Below, in pieces: positions 8,780 to 16,686 of a DNA stretch of 38,705 nt. This DNA comes from JBBARC01 sp040400005 (GTDB lineage Bacteria > Pseudomonadota > Alphaproteobacteria > Acetobacterales > Acetobacteraceae), in NCBI GenBank assembly GCA_040400005.1, contig JBBARC010000034.1, forward strand, positions 1 through 38,705. Reading direction: 5' to 3'. The notes beneath the pieces were generated by a model. It did not search any database and was not told the origin of the DNA. It saw only the letters and a list, made by a program, of their open reading frames with translations. Within the stretch, counting starts at the first letter, position 1. Each line of letters begins with the position of its first letter. The position numbers and the translations under genes were made by a program.

Positions 8780-8795
8780 TGCAGATGCCGTGCCA
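8780..8795 (-). promoter_or_regulatory. Sigma-54 promoter of the psp operon
   Basis: Read on the minus strand the site is TGGCACG-GCAT-CTGCA: the invariant GG (-24) and GC (-12) are separated by exactly 10 bases, and the -24 element matches the consensus fully. It lies about 65 bases before the first gene. The divergent neighbour encodes PspF, the enhancer-binding protein expected to activate it. Confidence 0.85.
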
Positions 8796-8812
8796 CACCA
8801 TGCCGGCGCGCA

Positions 8813-8824
8813 TAATGCATTGAA
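8813..8824 (-). promoter_or_regulatory. Candidate IHF site upstream of the psp promoter
   Basis: On the minus strand CTTCAA is followed four bases later by TTA, close to the IHF core WATCAA-N4-TTR, next to an A/T tract at about 8828-8842. Known PspF-driven promoters use IHF to bend DNA between enhancer and promoter, and the position here fits that. The match is imperfect. Confidence 0.4.
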
Positions 8825-8871
8825 GAATAACATATTAAAAAAATACTGGCGACACGTCTCAATAGTGCGCA

Positions 8872-8886
8872 TGGTGTAAATTACCA
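8872..8886. promoter_or_regulatory. Candidate PspF enhancer / operator
   Basis: Imperfect inverted repeat with outer arms TGGT and ACCA, about 90 bases upstream of the sigma-54 promoter and 25 bases before pspF. This is the expected place for PspF binding, which would also let PspF repress its own gene. Assigned by position only. Confidence 0.3.
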
Positions 8887-8910
8887 ACACTTGGCAAAAG
8901 AATTTTAAAT

Positions 8911-9987
8911 ATGGCGCGATCAGCCACTATGCCCGAAATCCCCACCCCGATTGGCCAGGCGCCAGCGTTTTTAGATATGCTGGCCCATGTCAGCCAGGCG
9001 GCCCCCTTAAACCGCCCGGTGCTGGTGATTGGCGCCCGCGGCACCGGCAAGGAACTGGTGGCAAGCCGGCTCGCCCTGCTCTCGCCGCGCTGGGATGCGC
9101 CCTTATTGACGCTAAACTGCGCCGCCTTGCCGGAAACCTTGCTCGATGCCGAATTATTTGGCCACGAGGCCGGCGCCTTCACCGGCGCACAACGCCGCCG
9201 CCAGGGCCGCTTCGAACTCGCCGATGGCGGCACTATTTTTCTCGATGAAATCGCCACCGCCTCGGCCGCTGTTCAGGAAAAACTGCTGCGCGTGATCGAG
9301 TATGGCACGTTTGAACGGGTCGGGAGTGGCGAAACCATCCGCGTCGATGTGCGTATTATCGCCGCCACCAACGTGCATCTGCCCGATCTCGCGGCACAGG
9401 GAAAATTCCGGCCAGATTTGCTCGATCGCCTTTCGTTTGACGTGATCACGGTGCCGCCGCTGGTGGCGCGCAGCGATGATATCCCAGTCCTGGCCCAGTA
9501 TTTTGCCGATCGCTTTGTGCGCGAAGTCGATCGGCCGAATTTTGCAGGTTTTACGCCAGCAGCTTTGGCCCAATTAATCGCGCATGATTGGCCCGGCAAC
9601 GTGCGCGAACTGCGCAATGCGGTAGAACGCAGCGTCTATCGCATGGATAACCATCGCGCAAAACTCGCCAGTATAATCCTAGATCCGTTCGAAAGCCCCT
9701 ATCGGCCCGCGCAAGCGCCATCAAAACCTGCGCCGATCGACGGCCTCGCATCTGTGCCGGTCATGGCCGTGCCACATCTTGCCGGTGTCACCAATTTCGA
9801 GGCCGCCACGCGGGCTTATGCCAGCAGCTTGTTGCGGGGTGCGCTGGAAGCCGCGCGCTACAACCAAGCTGAAGCCGCCCGCCGCCTGGGTTTAACCTAC
9901 TACCAATTCCGCCACCATTTGCGCAGTCACGGCATGATGCCGGCCGATAGTAAAAATGCCGACGGTAAAGTGGCAGACCAGTCCTAA
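8911..9987 (+). CDS. pspF: PspF-type sigma-54 enhancer-binding activator
   Basis: A 358-residue transcription activator. The AAA+ domain occupies about 14-245: Walker A GARGTGKE (41-48), the sigma-54-contacting GAFTGA loop (88-93), Walker B GGTIFLDE (106-113), arginine-finger region RPDLLDRL (167-174) and WPGNVREL (227-234). There is no N-terminal receiver or sensor domain, which is the PspF arrangement, since PspA itself is the regulator. A Fis-type helix-turn-helix (NQAEAARRLGLTYYQFRHHL) lies near residues 319-338, after a Pro-rich linker. The gene is divergent from the psp operon and faces a good sigma-54 promoter. A second in-frame ATG seven codons in is possible as the start. Confidence 0.9.
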   Translation: MARSATMPEIPTPIGQAPAFLDMLAHVSQAAPLNRPVLVIGARGTGKELVASRLALLSPRWDAPLLTLNCAALPETLLDAELFGHEAGAFTGAQRRRQGRFELADGGTIFLDEIATASAAVQEKLLRVIEYGTFERVGSGETIRVDVRIIAATNVHLPDLAAQGKFRPDLLDRLSFDVITVPPLVARSDDIPVLAQYFADRFVREVDRPNFAGFTPAALAQLIAHDWPGNVRELRNAVERSVYRMDNHRAKLASIILDPFESPYRPAQAPSKPAPIDGLASVPVMAVPHLAGVTNFEAATRAYASSLLRGALEAARYNQAEAARRLGLTYYQFRHHLRSHGMMPADSKNADGKVADQS

Positions 9988-9993
9988 GCCTGA

Positions 9994-11112
9994 TTAAGCG
10001 CCGTCGTTGCGCGCTGTGTCTATCTGCCGCCGTTTCCAGCGCCATAAATCCAGCGCAATGGCGGCCGCCCGTTGCGGTGAAATACGCGCCTCCGCCGGCA
10101 GCGGCGTGTGGTCCAGCACTTTCGGCCGCGGCCCGGCCGGCAATGGCGGCAGGCTGGGAAATAACACGCCGTCAGCGCGCTTCAAAAACCGCGTCGCTAC
10201 CTCGGCGTTCGATTTTTCATAGGCATAGCGAATAATCCGCACATCATGATCGGCTAATTTTAAGCTGCGCCCTGTGCACACCGCATCCAGCGCATCCAGC
10301 ACATCGGCGCGATCCGGGTTGATGCCGGTATCGCTTAAATACGGCACATAGCGGTTAAACAAACGCAGAAAAAACACCCCATCGCCATCCAGCCTGGTAT
10401 TTTGTTCCTGCGGCAGGTCTATCCCGCAAGCTGCCGCGTCGATGCCGATCACTTTCAAAATATCGACCACCACGTCGCCCGCTTCCAGCGCTTTGCGGTG
10501 ATAGACACGCACAATTATATTGTCGTCACCCAATTCATTGGACCACAGGGTTAACGGCAGCATGTAATTGAAAAAATGATATTTATCGTTGCGCGGAATC
10601 CGTTCTTCCAAATCCGCTTCGTTGCCCGATTTAATTGCGGTGGAATAGGCACTTAACGCCAGTTCATGCTGCGGGCGCACATACATGATCACTTTAATCG
10701 TGCGCGCCAACGGCTTTAGCGCATCGATCAGGCGCTTAACCTCCCCCGCGGTTTTCAAACGCGATGATAAATGTTCGCCAGACATCAGCACCGTTTTGCA
10801 GCCACTGGCGGTTATTTCGCGGGCCAAGTCGGCGATAAAATTCGCCATAAATTCGGCCAGCGCCGCCGGTGCCCCCAGCCCTTCCACCACCGCCAGGCTG
10901 TGCGATAAATCGGATGGGGTCGCTGCAAACACGGTTAACCGCTGGTGGTTCTGATCGCCCGGGGCTGCCGGGTACAGCACGCCCGAGCGCTTCAACGCCT
11001 CGCGGTTAAGCCGGCCCATGTCCTGTACCGATGTGGTGCCGGTTTTTTCGGTGCCAATATGCAGGTAAATCGTATTGGCGATCGGGCCGGCGGAAGATGC
11101 GGAAGCAGACAC
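9994..11112 (-). CDS. Sulfotransferase-like protein
   Basis: A 372-residue protein whose N-terminus (YLHIGTEKTGTTSVQ, about 16-30) is the 5'-phosphosulfate-binding loop of PAPS-dependent sulfotransferases. A later YVRPQHELALSAYSTAIKSG stretch resembles the 3'-phosphate site (Arg and Ser). The middle and C-terminus are not conserved enough to name a substrate; bacterial relatives modify polysaccharides, lipids or Nod-like factors. It starts with GTG; GAGG lies 8 bases upstream. It is 9 bases downstream of the small secreted protein gene, making it the last member of the HtrA / two-component operon. It converges with pspF, 6 bases apart. Confidence 0.65.
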   Translation of the reverse strand: MSASASSAGPIANTIYLHIGTEKTGTTSVQDMGRLNREALKRSGVLYPAAPGDQNHQRLTVFAATPSDLSHSLAVVEGLGAPAALAEFMANFIADLAREITASGCKTVLMSGEHLSSRLKTAGEVKRLIDALKPLARTIKVIMYVRPQHELALSAYSTAIKSGNEADLEERIPRNDKYHFFNYMLPLTLWSNELGDDNIIVRVYHRKALEAGDVVVDILKVIGIDAAACGIDLPQEQNTRLDGDGVFFLRLFNRYVPYLSDTGINPDRADVLDALDAVCTGRSLKLADHDVRIIRYAYEKSNAEVATRFLKRADGVLFPSLPPLPAGPRPKVLDHTPLPAEARISPQRAAAIALDLWRWKRRQIDTARNDGA

Positions 11113-11121
11113 GGCAGTACC

Positions 11122-11427
11122 TCAGGGGGTTTCGCTGGTATCCCCGATATTCATCATCCTTACCGCCCTGCGCAAGCGCAGTATGCCGCCACGCACCTCG
11201 CCATGGTCGCACATGTCGCGTCCTTCGGCGGCAAGCCGGTCCACTTCGGGCGGGCGGGTGTCGCGCATATTCACCAACCGGGCCAAATCCATGCAGTAGG
11301 CCGGGGTGTCGGTCAGAATTTCGGTGTGGTCATCTTGCGCCAGTTCTTCCTGGGCCACAGCCGTACCCGCCGCCAGCAGGGGCAGCAGGGCGAACACAAA
11401 CAGCAGTGGAGCAAACCATGGGATCAT
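11122..11427 (-). CDS. Small secreted or periplasmic protein, unknown
   Basis: A 101-residue protein with a clear signal peptide (hydrophobic LLFVFALLPLLAAGTAVAQ, cleavage after AVA). The mature part of about 76 residues is acidic to neutral and has two cysteines (in AYCMDLA and GRDMCDHG) that could form one disulfide. I do not recognise the family. Its ATG overlaps the stop of the histidine kinase gene (ATGA), so translation is coupled. A periplasmic accessory or ligand-sensing partner of the kinase is a reasonable guess from position only. Confidence 0.7.
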   Translation of the reverse strand: MIPWFAPLLFVFALLPLLAAGTAVAQEELAQDDHTEILTDTPAYCMDLARLVNMRDTRPPEVDRLAAEGRDMCDHGEVRGGILRLRRAVRMMNIGDTSETP

Positions 11428-12875
11428 TCTGGCGTTGCTTGTGCCACATCCCCCGTGGCGCCAGCATGAGGCGCGGATGAACCCGCTTTCATCTTTTCTG
11501 CCAAAAGCGGCGCCCCGCGGGAAATGGCGATGGTGGCGGCAAGCCCCGGATTGGCATCACTCAGGGTCAGCGCGCCATCATGCAAGGCGGCAACGGCGGC
11601 CACCAGCGCCAGCCCCAGCCCAGATCCCGGCGTGTTGCGTGCCGTTTCGCCACGAAAAAACCGCTCGGTCGCGCGGTCACGGTCGGCCGCCGGAATGCCC
11701 GGCCCTTCATCAGCAACACTCACCCACACCCGCGTGCCATCGGCGCCGGCCGATAGCCGCACCGCGCCACCGGGGGGGGTGAATTTCAGCGCGTTATCCA
11801 GCAAATTCGCCACTGCCTGTTGCAACAGCCGAAAATCGCCCTGCACCAGCAAATGCGCCGGCACGGCCACCGGCAGGGTTAACCCCTTTTCCTCGGCCGA
11901 GGCCTCATACAATTCGCCAAGATCGGCCAGCAACGGGCCCAGATCCACTTCGGCAAATGCCGATCGGCGGGCGCCCGCCTCAATTTCGGCAATCCGCAGC
12001 AGTGCCTGAAACACCGCCGTTACCCCATCCAAATCATCCACCGCGCGCTCAACCGCCGCGCGCAACTCGTCCTCGGTGTCGGCCACGCGCGCTGCATCCT
12101 CCAGCCGGGCCCGCGCCCGCGTGATCGGCGTGCGCAAATCATGCGCAATCGCGTTGCTCACCTGGCGCACCCCGTCCATCAACTTGCCAATGCGGTCCAG
12201 CATGTTGTTGATCGCCTCGGCCATGGCATCAAATTCGTCTGCCCGCCCGCTGGTGCTCACCCGCTGCGATAAATCACCGCGCGAAATGGCGGCAGCTGTC
12301 GCCGACACATCCGCCACCATGCGGCGAAACAAACTGCGGATCACATAGGCGCCCGCCGCCCCCAACGCTGCTATTAAAAATAGCGACGACAGCAACGTGT
12401 TGGTCAGCAACCGGCGCAACTCCACCCGGCCACGCACATCGCGCCCTACCAGCAGGCGAAACCCGCCTGGCAAATCAAACCGCCGCACCTGCGCAATCGA
12501 TCGCACGCCCGCACGCGAAATACGCAACTCGTAAAACAACACCGGCGCCTCAACCACATTCGGCCACAACGCCAAATTGCCGGTAATCCGCCGCTGCGTC
12601 GCATCGGTCAGTAAATAAATCGCATCGTCGTCAACGTTCTCGGCCAAACGCTCCTGAATGGTTAGCACCAGCGCCGGCACGCCGCCTTCTTCCCACCGCT
12701 CCGATAACCCCTGCGCATCCGCACTAATCGCCGCCTGCACCTGCTGGTCCAACACCCCAACCGTCGCAAACCACAAAAACGACACCAGCGCCAAAGCCGA
12801 CAAAGCAAACAGCACCACATAAACCATAGCCAGCCGAAAACTCGCCGACCGTGTCACACGCCCACGCTGTGCCAT
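11424..12875 (-). CDS. Sensor histidine kinase (HAMP, HisKA, HATPase_c)
   Basis: A 483-residue inner-membrane kinase. Two membrane helices (about 15-37 and 157-179) flank a periplasmic domain of roughly 120 residues with no named fold. Then come a HAMP linker (about 180-232), the HisKA dimerisation helix with the phospho-acceptor His245 (AIAHDLRTP) and an ATPase domain: N box NLLDN (357-361), G1 DEGPGIP (389-395), G2 GSGLGLAL (417-424). It should phosphorylate the OmpR-type regulator encoded just upstream. The gene pair is split by a 260-bp inverted repeat that ends directly before this ATG, leaving no recognisable ribosome-binding site; an internal GTG or ATG start is possible. The 3' end overlaps the next gene by four bases. 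Confidence 0.88.
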   Translation of the reverse strand: MAQRGRVTRSASFRLAMVYVVLFALSALALVSFLWFATVGVLDQQVQAAISADAQGLSERWEEGGVPALVLTIQERLAENVDDDAIYLLTDATQRRITGNLALWPNVVEAPVLFYELRISRAGVRSIAQVRRFDLPGGFRLLVGRDVRGRVELRRLLTNTLLSSLFLIAALGAAGAYVIRSLFRRMVADVSATAAAISRGDLSQRVSTSGRADEFDAMAEAINNMLDRIGKLMDGVRQVSNAIAHDLRTPITRARARLEDAARVADTEDELRAAVERAVDDLDGVTAVFQALLRIAEIEAGARRSAFAEVDLGPLLADLGELYEASAEEKGLTLPVAVPAHLLVQGDFRLLQQAVANLLDNALKFTPPGGAVRLSAGADGTRVWVSVADEGPGIPAADRDRATERFFRGETARNTPGSGLGLALVAAVAALHDGALTLSDANPGLAATIAISRGAPLLAEKMKAGSSAPHAGATGDVAQATPE

Positions 12876-12876
12876 C

Positions 12877-13134
12877 AGTGGGGGCTTGGGGTTGGAGTGT
12901 GCGTGTGAATAGGAAGGCCGGGGGCTTTGCCCCCTGGACCCCCACTAAGGGCACAGCCCTTAGAACCCTTAATGTTGGGGTTGGGGGAATGAGGGCCGTC
13001 ATAGTGTGTACGAACGGTCTCGAGTGGCCCCCATTCCCCCAACCCCAAGTTATGCGTTCCAAGGGCGCTGCCCTTGGTGGGGTCCAGGGGCGAAGCCCTT
13101 GGCCTTTCTATCCGCACGCCCAGCCCCATCCCAA
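12877..13134. repeat. Large intergenic inverted repeat, copy 1
   Basis: Two arms of about 105 bases run inwards to a spacer of 40 bases. The innermost 17 bases of each arm (12975-12991 and 13032-13048) are perfectly complementary; the rest align with scattered mismatches. Each arm contains smaller GC-rich palindromes (GGGGCTTTGCCCC and AAGGGC..GCCCTT types). The element fills the whole gap between the response regulator stop and the kinase start. A related, truncated copy lies at 38505-38660. Confidence 0.85.
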
Positions 13135-13138
13135 TTCC

Positions 13139-13816
13139 CTACTCAGGGCGCAGCATGTAGCCGGCGTTGCGCACGGTGTGGATCAGGCCGGTGGGGAAGG
13201 GTTTGTCGATTTTCTGGCGCAGGCGGGAGACGTGCACGTCGATCACGTTGGTTTGTGGGTCGAAGTGGTAGTCCCACACGCCTTCCAGAAGCATGGTGCG
13301 GGTTACCACTTGGCCGGCGTGGCGCATTAAGTATTCCAGCAAGCGGAATTCACGGGGTTGCAGGTCGATTTTTTGGTTAGCCCGGCGCACGCTGCGCGAC
13401 AGCAGGTCCATTTCCAGATCGCCGACCAGCAATTTGGTTTGCGGCCCATCGGTTTTACCGCGCCGGGTGAGGGCATCGACGCGGGCGAGCAGTTCGGAGA
13501 AGGCGAACGGTTTGGTTAAGTAGTCATCGCCACCGGCTTTAAGGCCTGCCACCCGTTCATCGACATTGGCGAGGGCGGACAGCAGCAGCACCGGGGTTGC
13601 GTTGTTTTGTGATCGCAGGGTTTCCAGCAAGCGGATACCATCGATGCCGCCGGGCAGCATGCGGTCTAGGATGATGGTATCAAAGGCTTCGCTGGCCGCC
13701 AGAAACAGCCCATCGCGGCCATTATCGGCGTGTTCCACCACGTGGCCGGCCTCGCGCAGGCCTTTGGCGACGAAACCGGCAACCGTGGGGTCATCTTCAA
13801 CCAACAGAATGCGCAT
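13139..13816 (-). CDS. OmpR/PhoB-family response regulator
   Basis: A 225-residue DNA-binding regulator. Receiver domain about 1-115 with the acidic pocket EDD (7-9), phospho-acceptor Asp51 (ILDRMLPG), the switch Ser80 and Lys102 (TKPF). A winged-helix effector domain follows (about 125-222), with QPREFRLLEYLMRHAGQVVTR and the recognition segment TNVIDVHVSRLRQKID. The start at 13816 gives the canonical MRILLVEDDP; an open extension upstream is not family-like. It sits between the HtrA gene (67 bases upstream) and the kinase. Likely target: its own operon, including htrA, as in other envelope-stress systems (inference). Confidence 0.92.
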   Translation of the reverse strand: MRILLVEDDPTVAGFVAKGLREAGHVVEHADNGRDGLFLAASEAFDTIILDRMLPGGIDGIRLLETLRSQNNATPVLLLSALANVDERVAGLKAGGDDYLTKPFAFSELLARVDALTRRGKTDGPQTKLLVGDLEMDLLSRSVRRANQKIDLQPREFRLLEYLMRHAGQVVTRTMLLEGVWDYHFDPQTNVIDVHVSRLRQKIDKPFPTGLIHTVRNAGYMLRPE

Positions 13817-13883
13817 GGGGTTTGGTGTCCTTATGTTGCGGCGTGATCGGCTGGATTGGTTGGATCGGGGGGCGGACAGCGTG

Positions 13884-14969
13884 TTAGGGCGTGGGGGTTG
13901 GCACGGCATCGGGTTTGCGGCGGCCGACGGTTACGGTTTTATCCAGGGTTTGCTTTTGCCTGTGTAACTTTAACCGTGCAACGCCGCCGGGGTTAATAGC
14001 GGCCACGGCCAGAATAAGGTCGCGGGTGGTGCTGACGTGCTCGCCGTTAATGGCGGTAATCAGGTCGCCCGCGTGGATGCCGGCATGGTCGGCCGGGCCA
14101 CCGACTGTCACCGAGGTGATCACGGCGCCTGCGCGTTTGTGTTGCACGGTATCCAGTTGCACCCCCAACCAGCCGCGATCAACATGGCCCTTGCTGCGCA
14201 GGTCATCAACGATATGGCTGACGATATCAGACGGGATGGCAAAGCCAATGCCCACCGACCCACCGGTGGGGGAGACAATGGCGGTATTCAGCGCAATCAC
14301 CTGGCCTTGCATGTTGAATGCCGGGCCGCCGGAATTGCCGGGGTTGATCGGCGCATCGAGCTGAAAGAAATCGTCAAACGGGCCGGCGCCAATATCGCGG
14401 CCGCGGGCGGAGACGATGCCGGCGGTGACCGATCCGCCCAGGCCGAACGGGTTACCGGCGGCCAAAATCCAATCGCCGACCTGCACCTGACGCGAATCGC
14501 CCCAGCTAACGGCGGGCAGCGGGTGGCCGCCGTTCACTTTTATCACCGCGATATCAGTCAGTTCGTCCTGGCCCACCAGGGTTGCCGGCAGTTTGGTGCC
14601 ATCGGACAGCGTCACCATAATATCGGTGGCCCTGCCCACCACGTGGTTATTAGTGACGATAATGCCGCTGGGATCGAGGATAAACCCGGCCCCGGCGCCG
14701 GCCATTTGTTCGTGTTTTTGGCGTTTGCGAAAGTTTTTTTCAAACGGCGTGCCGCGCAGCTGGGCGGGGATTTCGGTGGCGTCGGTGGCTGGCACATTCA
14801 TCCGCACAGCGATACTGACCACGGCCGGCGTCACCTTACGCACCAGTGGGGCAAAGGTGAGCGGCCCGGTTTGCACCAGCCCTTGGGCGCTGGCAGCCCC
14901 AGGGCTTGCGAGCATCAGCAGAACGGCGAGCGGGGAGAAACGGGCGCGAAGGCGGCAAAGCATAACCAT
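13884..14969 (-). CDS. HtrA/DegP-type periplasmic serine protease
   Basis: A 361-residue periplasmic protease/chaperone of the S1C family. A signal peptide (LLMLASPGAASAQ, cleavage near 29) is followed by the protease domain with a complete triad: His109 (TNNHVVG), Asp139 (TDIAVIKV) and Ser213 (NPGNSGGPA). A single PDZ domain covers about 265-345, with the WLGV carboxylate-binding strand. One PDZ makes it DegS/HtrA2-like in length rather than DegP/DegQ, which have two. The family-like start is MVM at 14969 (a second ATG at 14963); the ribosome-binding site is weak. It heads the operon with the two-component genes and is divergent from arsC. Confidence 0.9.
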   Translation of the reverse strand: MVMLCRLRARFSPLAVLLMLASPGAASAQGLVQTGPLTFAPLVRKVTPAVVSIAVRMNVPATDATEIPAQLRGTPFEKNFRKRQKHEQMAGAGAGFILDPSGIIVTNNHVVGRATDIMVTLSDGTKLPATLVGQDELTDIAVIKVNGGHPLPAVSWGDSRQVQVGDWILAAGNPFGLGGSVTAGIVSARGRDIGAGPFDDFFQLDAPINPGNSGGPAFNMQGQVIALNTAIVSPTGGSVGIGFAIPSDIVSHIVDDLRSKGHVDRGWLGVQLDTVQHKRAGAVITSVTVGGPADHAGIHAGDLITAINGEHVSTTRDLILAVAAINPGGVARLKLHRQKQTLDKTVTVGRRKPDAVPTPTP

Positions 14970-15093
14970 CGGCGCCAGATGCCACGGGGCACGTGGCCGC
15001 GCCAAGTTAAGCCCAGCCCATTTTCTGCCGCGGTTGGTTTGCCGGGGGCTGGGCTTACGGTAAGCGGGGCGGGAATTGAGCGGAGTTTTGTGT

Positions 15094-15504
15094 ATGCCGG
15101 CCGCGTTTCCCATCACGATTTACCATAATCCCGCCTGCGGCACGTCGCGCAACACCCTGGCCTTGATCCAGGCCGCCGGTTACGTGCCCAATGTGGTGCC
15201 CTATTTGCTGGTGGGGTGGACGCACGCATTGCTGGCGGCGATTTTGGCGGAAATGGGGGCGAGCCCGCGCGTGATTTTACGTGATCGCGGCACGCCAGCG
15301 GAAGCGCTGGGTTTGCTGGCGCCGGATACCTCTGATGCGGCGCTGCTGGATGCCATGGTGGCCCAGCCGATTTTAGTTAATCGCCCGATTGTGCGCACAC
15401 CCTTAGGCACTAGGCTAACCCGGCCGGCGGAACTGGTGTTTGATTTGCTGGCCAATAAGCCGGCCGCATTTACCAAGGAAGATGGCGAAGTCATAAGGCC
15501 GTAG
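15094..15504 (+). CDS. arsC: ArsC-type (glutaredoxin-coupled) arsenate reductase family
   Basis: A 136-residue cytoplasmic protein of the thioredoxin-fold ArsC family. The catalytic cysteine is Cys15 in HNPACGTSRNTL. The segment ILVNRPIV supplies one of the arginines that bind the oxyanion, and the length is close to that of plasmid-type ArsC (about 140). It would reduce arsenate to arsenite using glutathione and glutaredoxin. No arsenite pump or ArsR gene is nearby, so it is an isolated copy; a related Spx/YffB-like role is less likely because the CGTSRN and NRP signatures fit ArsC. GGAG lies 10 bases before the chosen ATG. It is divergent from the HtrA gene. Confidence 0.82.
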   Translation: MPAAFPITIYHNPACGTSRNTLALIQAAGYVPNVVPYLLVGWTHALLAAILAEMGASPRVILRDRGTPAEALGLLAPDTSDAALLDAMVAQPILVNRPIVRTPLGTRLTRPAELVFDLLANKPAAFTKEDGEVIRP

Positions 15505-15510
15505 TGGTTC

Positions 15511-15539
15511 GGCGGCGCAGGGTTGCCTTATGCGCCGCC
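15511..15539. terminator. Hairpin between convergent arsC and PRC-barrel genes
   Basis: Perfect 9-bp stem GGCGGCGCA / TGCGCCGCC with an 11-base loop, 7 bases after the arsC stop and 24 bases past the stop of the opposing gene. No strong T run follows on either strand. It probably serves both genes. Confidence 0.45.
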
Positions 15540-15562
15540 GGTCCCATAATTTGTGCGGGCAG

Positions 15563-15931
15563 CTACATCCAAAAGCTTGGTGTCTGATAATAATTATCGA
15601 CCCGGCGACCATAGTCCGGCGTCCAGGCGAAATCTGATCCGCCATCATAATTGGGCGCCGCTTCAAGTTTTTCTTTGTCCAGATCAACCACGTAGCCGGC
15701 TTTTTCGGTATCATAGGTCAGCGTCGCCCAGGGCAGCGGGTGGTATTTTTCGCCAATACCCAAGAACCCACCAAACGACATCACCGCATAAATTGCCCGG
15801 CCGCTGACTTTGTCGATCATAATGTCGGCAACCGTGCCCAGATGTTCGCCAGCGCGGTTATAGACGTTGGTGCCTTCAACTTTATCCGACGCAATCAAGC
15901 TGCCGGTGGTAATCGAAGTTGCGTCGCTCAT
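15563..15931 (-). CDS. PRC-barrel domain protein
   Basis: A 122-residue protein dominated by one PRC-barrel domain (about 10-85): SLIASDKVEGTNVYNRAGEHLGTV, then IMIDKVSGRAIYAVMSFGGFLGIGEK and YHPLPWATL. This is the usual form of stand-alone PRC-barrel proteins of alphaproteobacteria, which are often induced by stress or stationary phase; their biochemical role is not known. The Tyr- and Trp-rich C-terminus (NYYQTPSFWM) is unusual. GGAG lies 9 bases before the chosen ATG; an in-frame ATG 15 bases upstream lacks such a site. It faces arsC across a hairpin. Confidence 0.85.
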   Translation of the reverse strand: MSDATSITTGSLIASDKVEGTNVYNRAGEHLGTVADIMIDKVSGRAIYAVMSFGGFLGIGEKYHPLPWATLTYDTEKAGYVVDLDKEKLEAAPNYDGGSDFAWTPDYGRRVDNYYQTPSFWM

Positions 15932-15959
15932 AGGAATGATCTCCAATAAAGGGTGGCAA

Positions 15960-16340
15960 AGTTGATTGTTCTGCCGCGGCCCGCATCAGGCCGGGGATTT
16001 CGGCCAAGGCGGCAAAGCCAAAGCCAAGTTCGCTGGCCATGGCATCGATCACCGCGGCCAGCCGATCATAGAACTGATAAAGATCGCGGCGGTTCCGCAC
16101 ATAAGGGTTACGCCCCGGTGCCAATGACGATCCGTGAAAGCTGAGTGAAAATACCGTTTGCCCGGTGGCCAGCCGATGGCGCAAAAAACGCAGCATGGCG
16201 GCAACACTATTGCCTTCCGGCGAAAGCGTTATGCGTTCAGCGCAGCGCAGCCGGCTGAGCACGGATGGCGCCCGCCAATCACCAAACGAAGTTTTGGCAC
16301 GCTGATACAAATCCGGCGCAGACCGGCCACCCCAGCCAAC
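15960..16340 (-). pseudogene. C-terminal remnant of a WalW-like polysaccharide deacetylase family protein
   Basis: The open frame here encodes a stretch that reads like the C-terminal third of WalW-type polysaccharide deacetylase-family proteins: LSPEGNSVAAMLRFLRHR, then VFSLSFHGSSLAPGRNPYVRN and ELGFGFAALAEIP. Upstream of about 16340 the frame stays open but loses family resemblance, and the metal-binding N-terminal domain is absent. Downstream it runs past the PRC-barrel start (15931) to a stop at 15882. No plausible start with a ribosome-binding site is seen. I read it as a decayed, N-terminally truncated gene; the family call rests on memory of the motif. Confidence 0.5.
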
Positions 16341-16341
16341 G

Positions 16342-16686
16342 ATGCTGCGCTGGCATATTGCCAGCACGGCTGCCAACGGCCGCAGCCAATTTGCCGGTAG
16401 TTTTATCGTTAATACCAACGTTATGCTGGAACCTTTCGCCCAACTGGCCTGCCAAAACCCGCGGCCGGTGATGGGCCAGGCCCCTGGCATCCGCCTCAGC
16501 GACAGTGCCGCCCATGGTGTTGTCATCGCCGAGCCAGGCTGCGCTGGCAGTTTTAACGGCGCCGTTGTGGCATCGGTTGTGCCAGAGCCACCCTCGATTG
16601 TTTTAATGACGGCAAGCCTGGTTTTGTTGGCGGGCCTCATGCACGCGGGCAAACGGTCAGGTCGAACCGGAAAATACCCAGGGTAG
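16342..16686 (+). pseudogene. Possible remnant of a PEP-CTERM (exosortase target) protein
   Basis: On the plus strand the last 35 residues of an open frame have the three-part PEP-CTERM pattern: VPEPPS at 16579-16596, a hydrophobic helix (IVLMTASLVLLAGLMHAG) and a basic end (KRSGR). The 80 residues before it resemble no family I know, and there is no signal peptide, so the N-terminus is missing if this is real. It is head-to-head with the deacetylase remnant on the other strand, and both lose recognisable sequence near 16300-16340. No exosortase gene lies in the window. A chance reading of antisense sequence cannot be excluded. Confidence 0.35.

Noticed and set aside
8890..8910. Second sigma-54 promoter (TTGGCAAAAG) for pspF
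   Set aside because: The GG element lacks a GC 10 bases downstream, so the spacing rule fails.
12877..13134. Open frames within the large inverted repeat
   Set aside because: They arise from GC-rich palindromic arms on both strands; translations are Pro/Thr/Gly-rich mirror images with no domain.
14037..15128. Long open frame (about 360 codons) antisense to the HtrA gene
   Set aside because: High GC content opens the antisense frame; the translation is His/Gly/Ala-rich with no family pattern, while the other strand has a complete protease.
15094..15504. arsC as part of an arsenic resistance operon
   Set aside because: No arsR, arsB, acr3 or arsH gene is nearby; neighbours are an HtrA gene and a PRC-barrel gene on the other strand.
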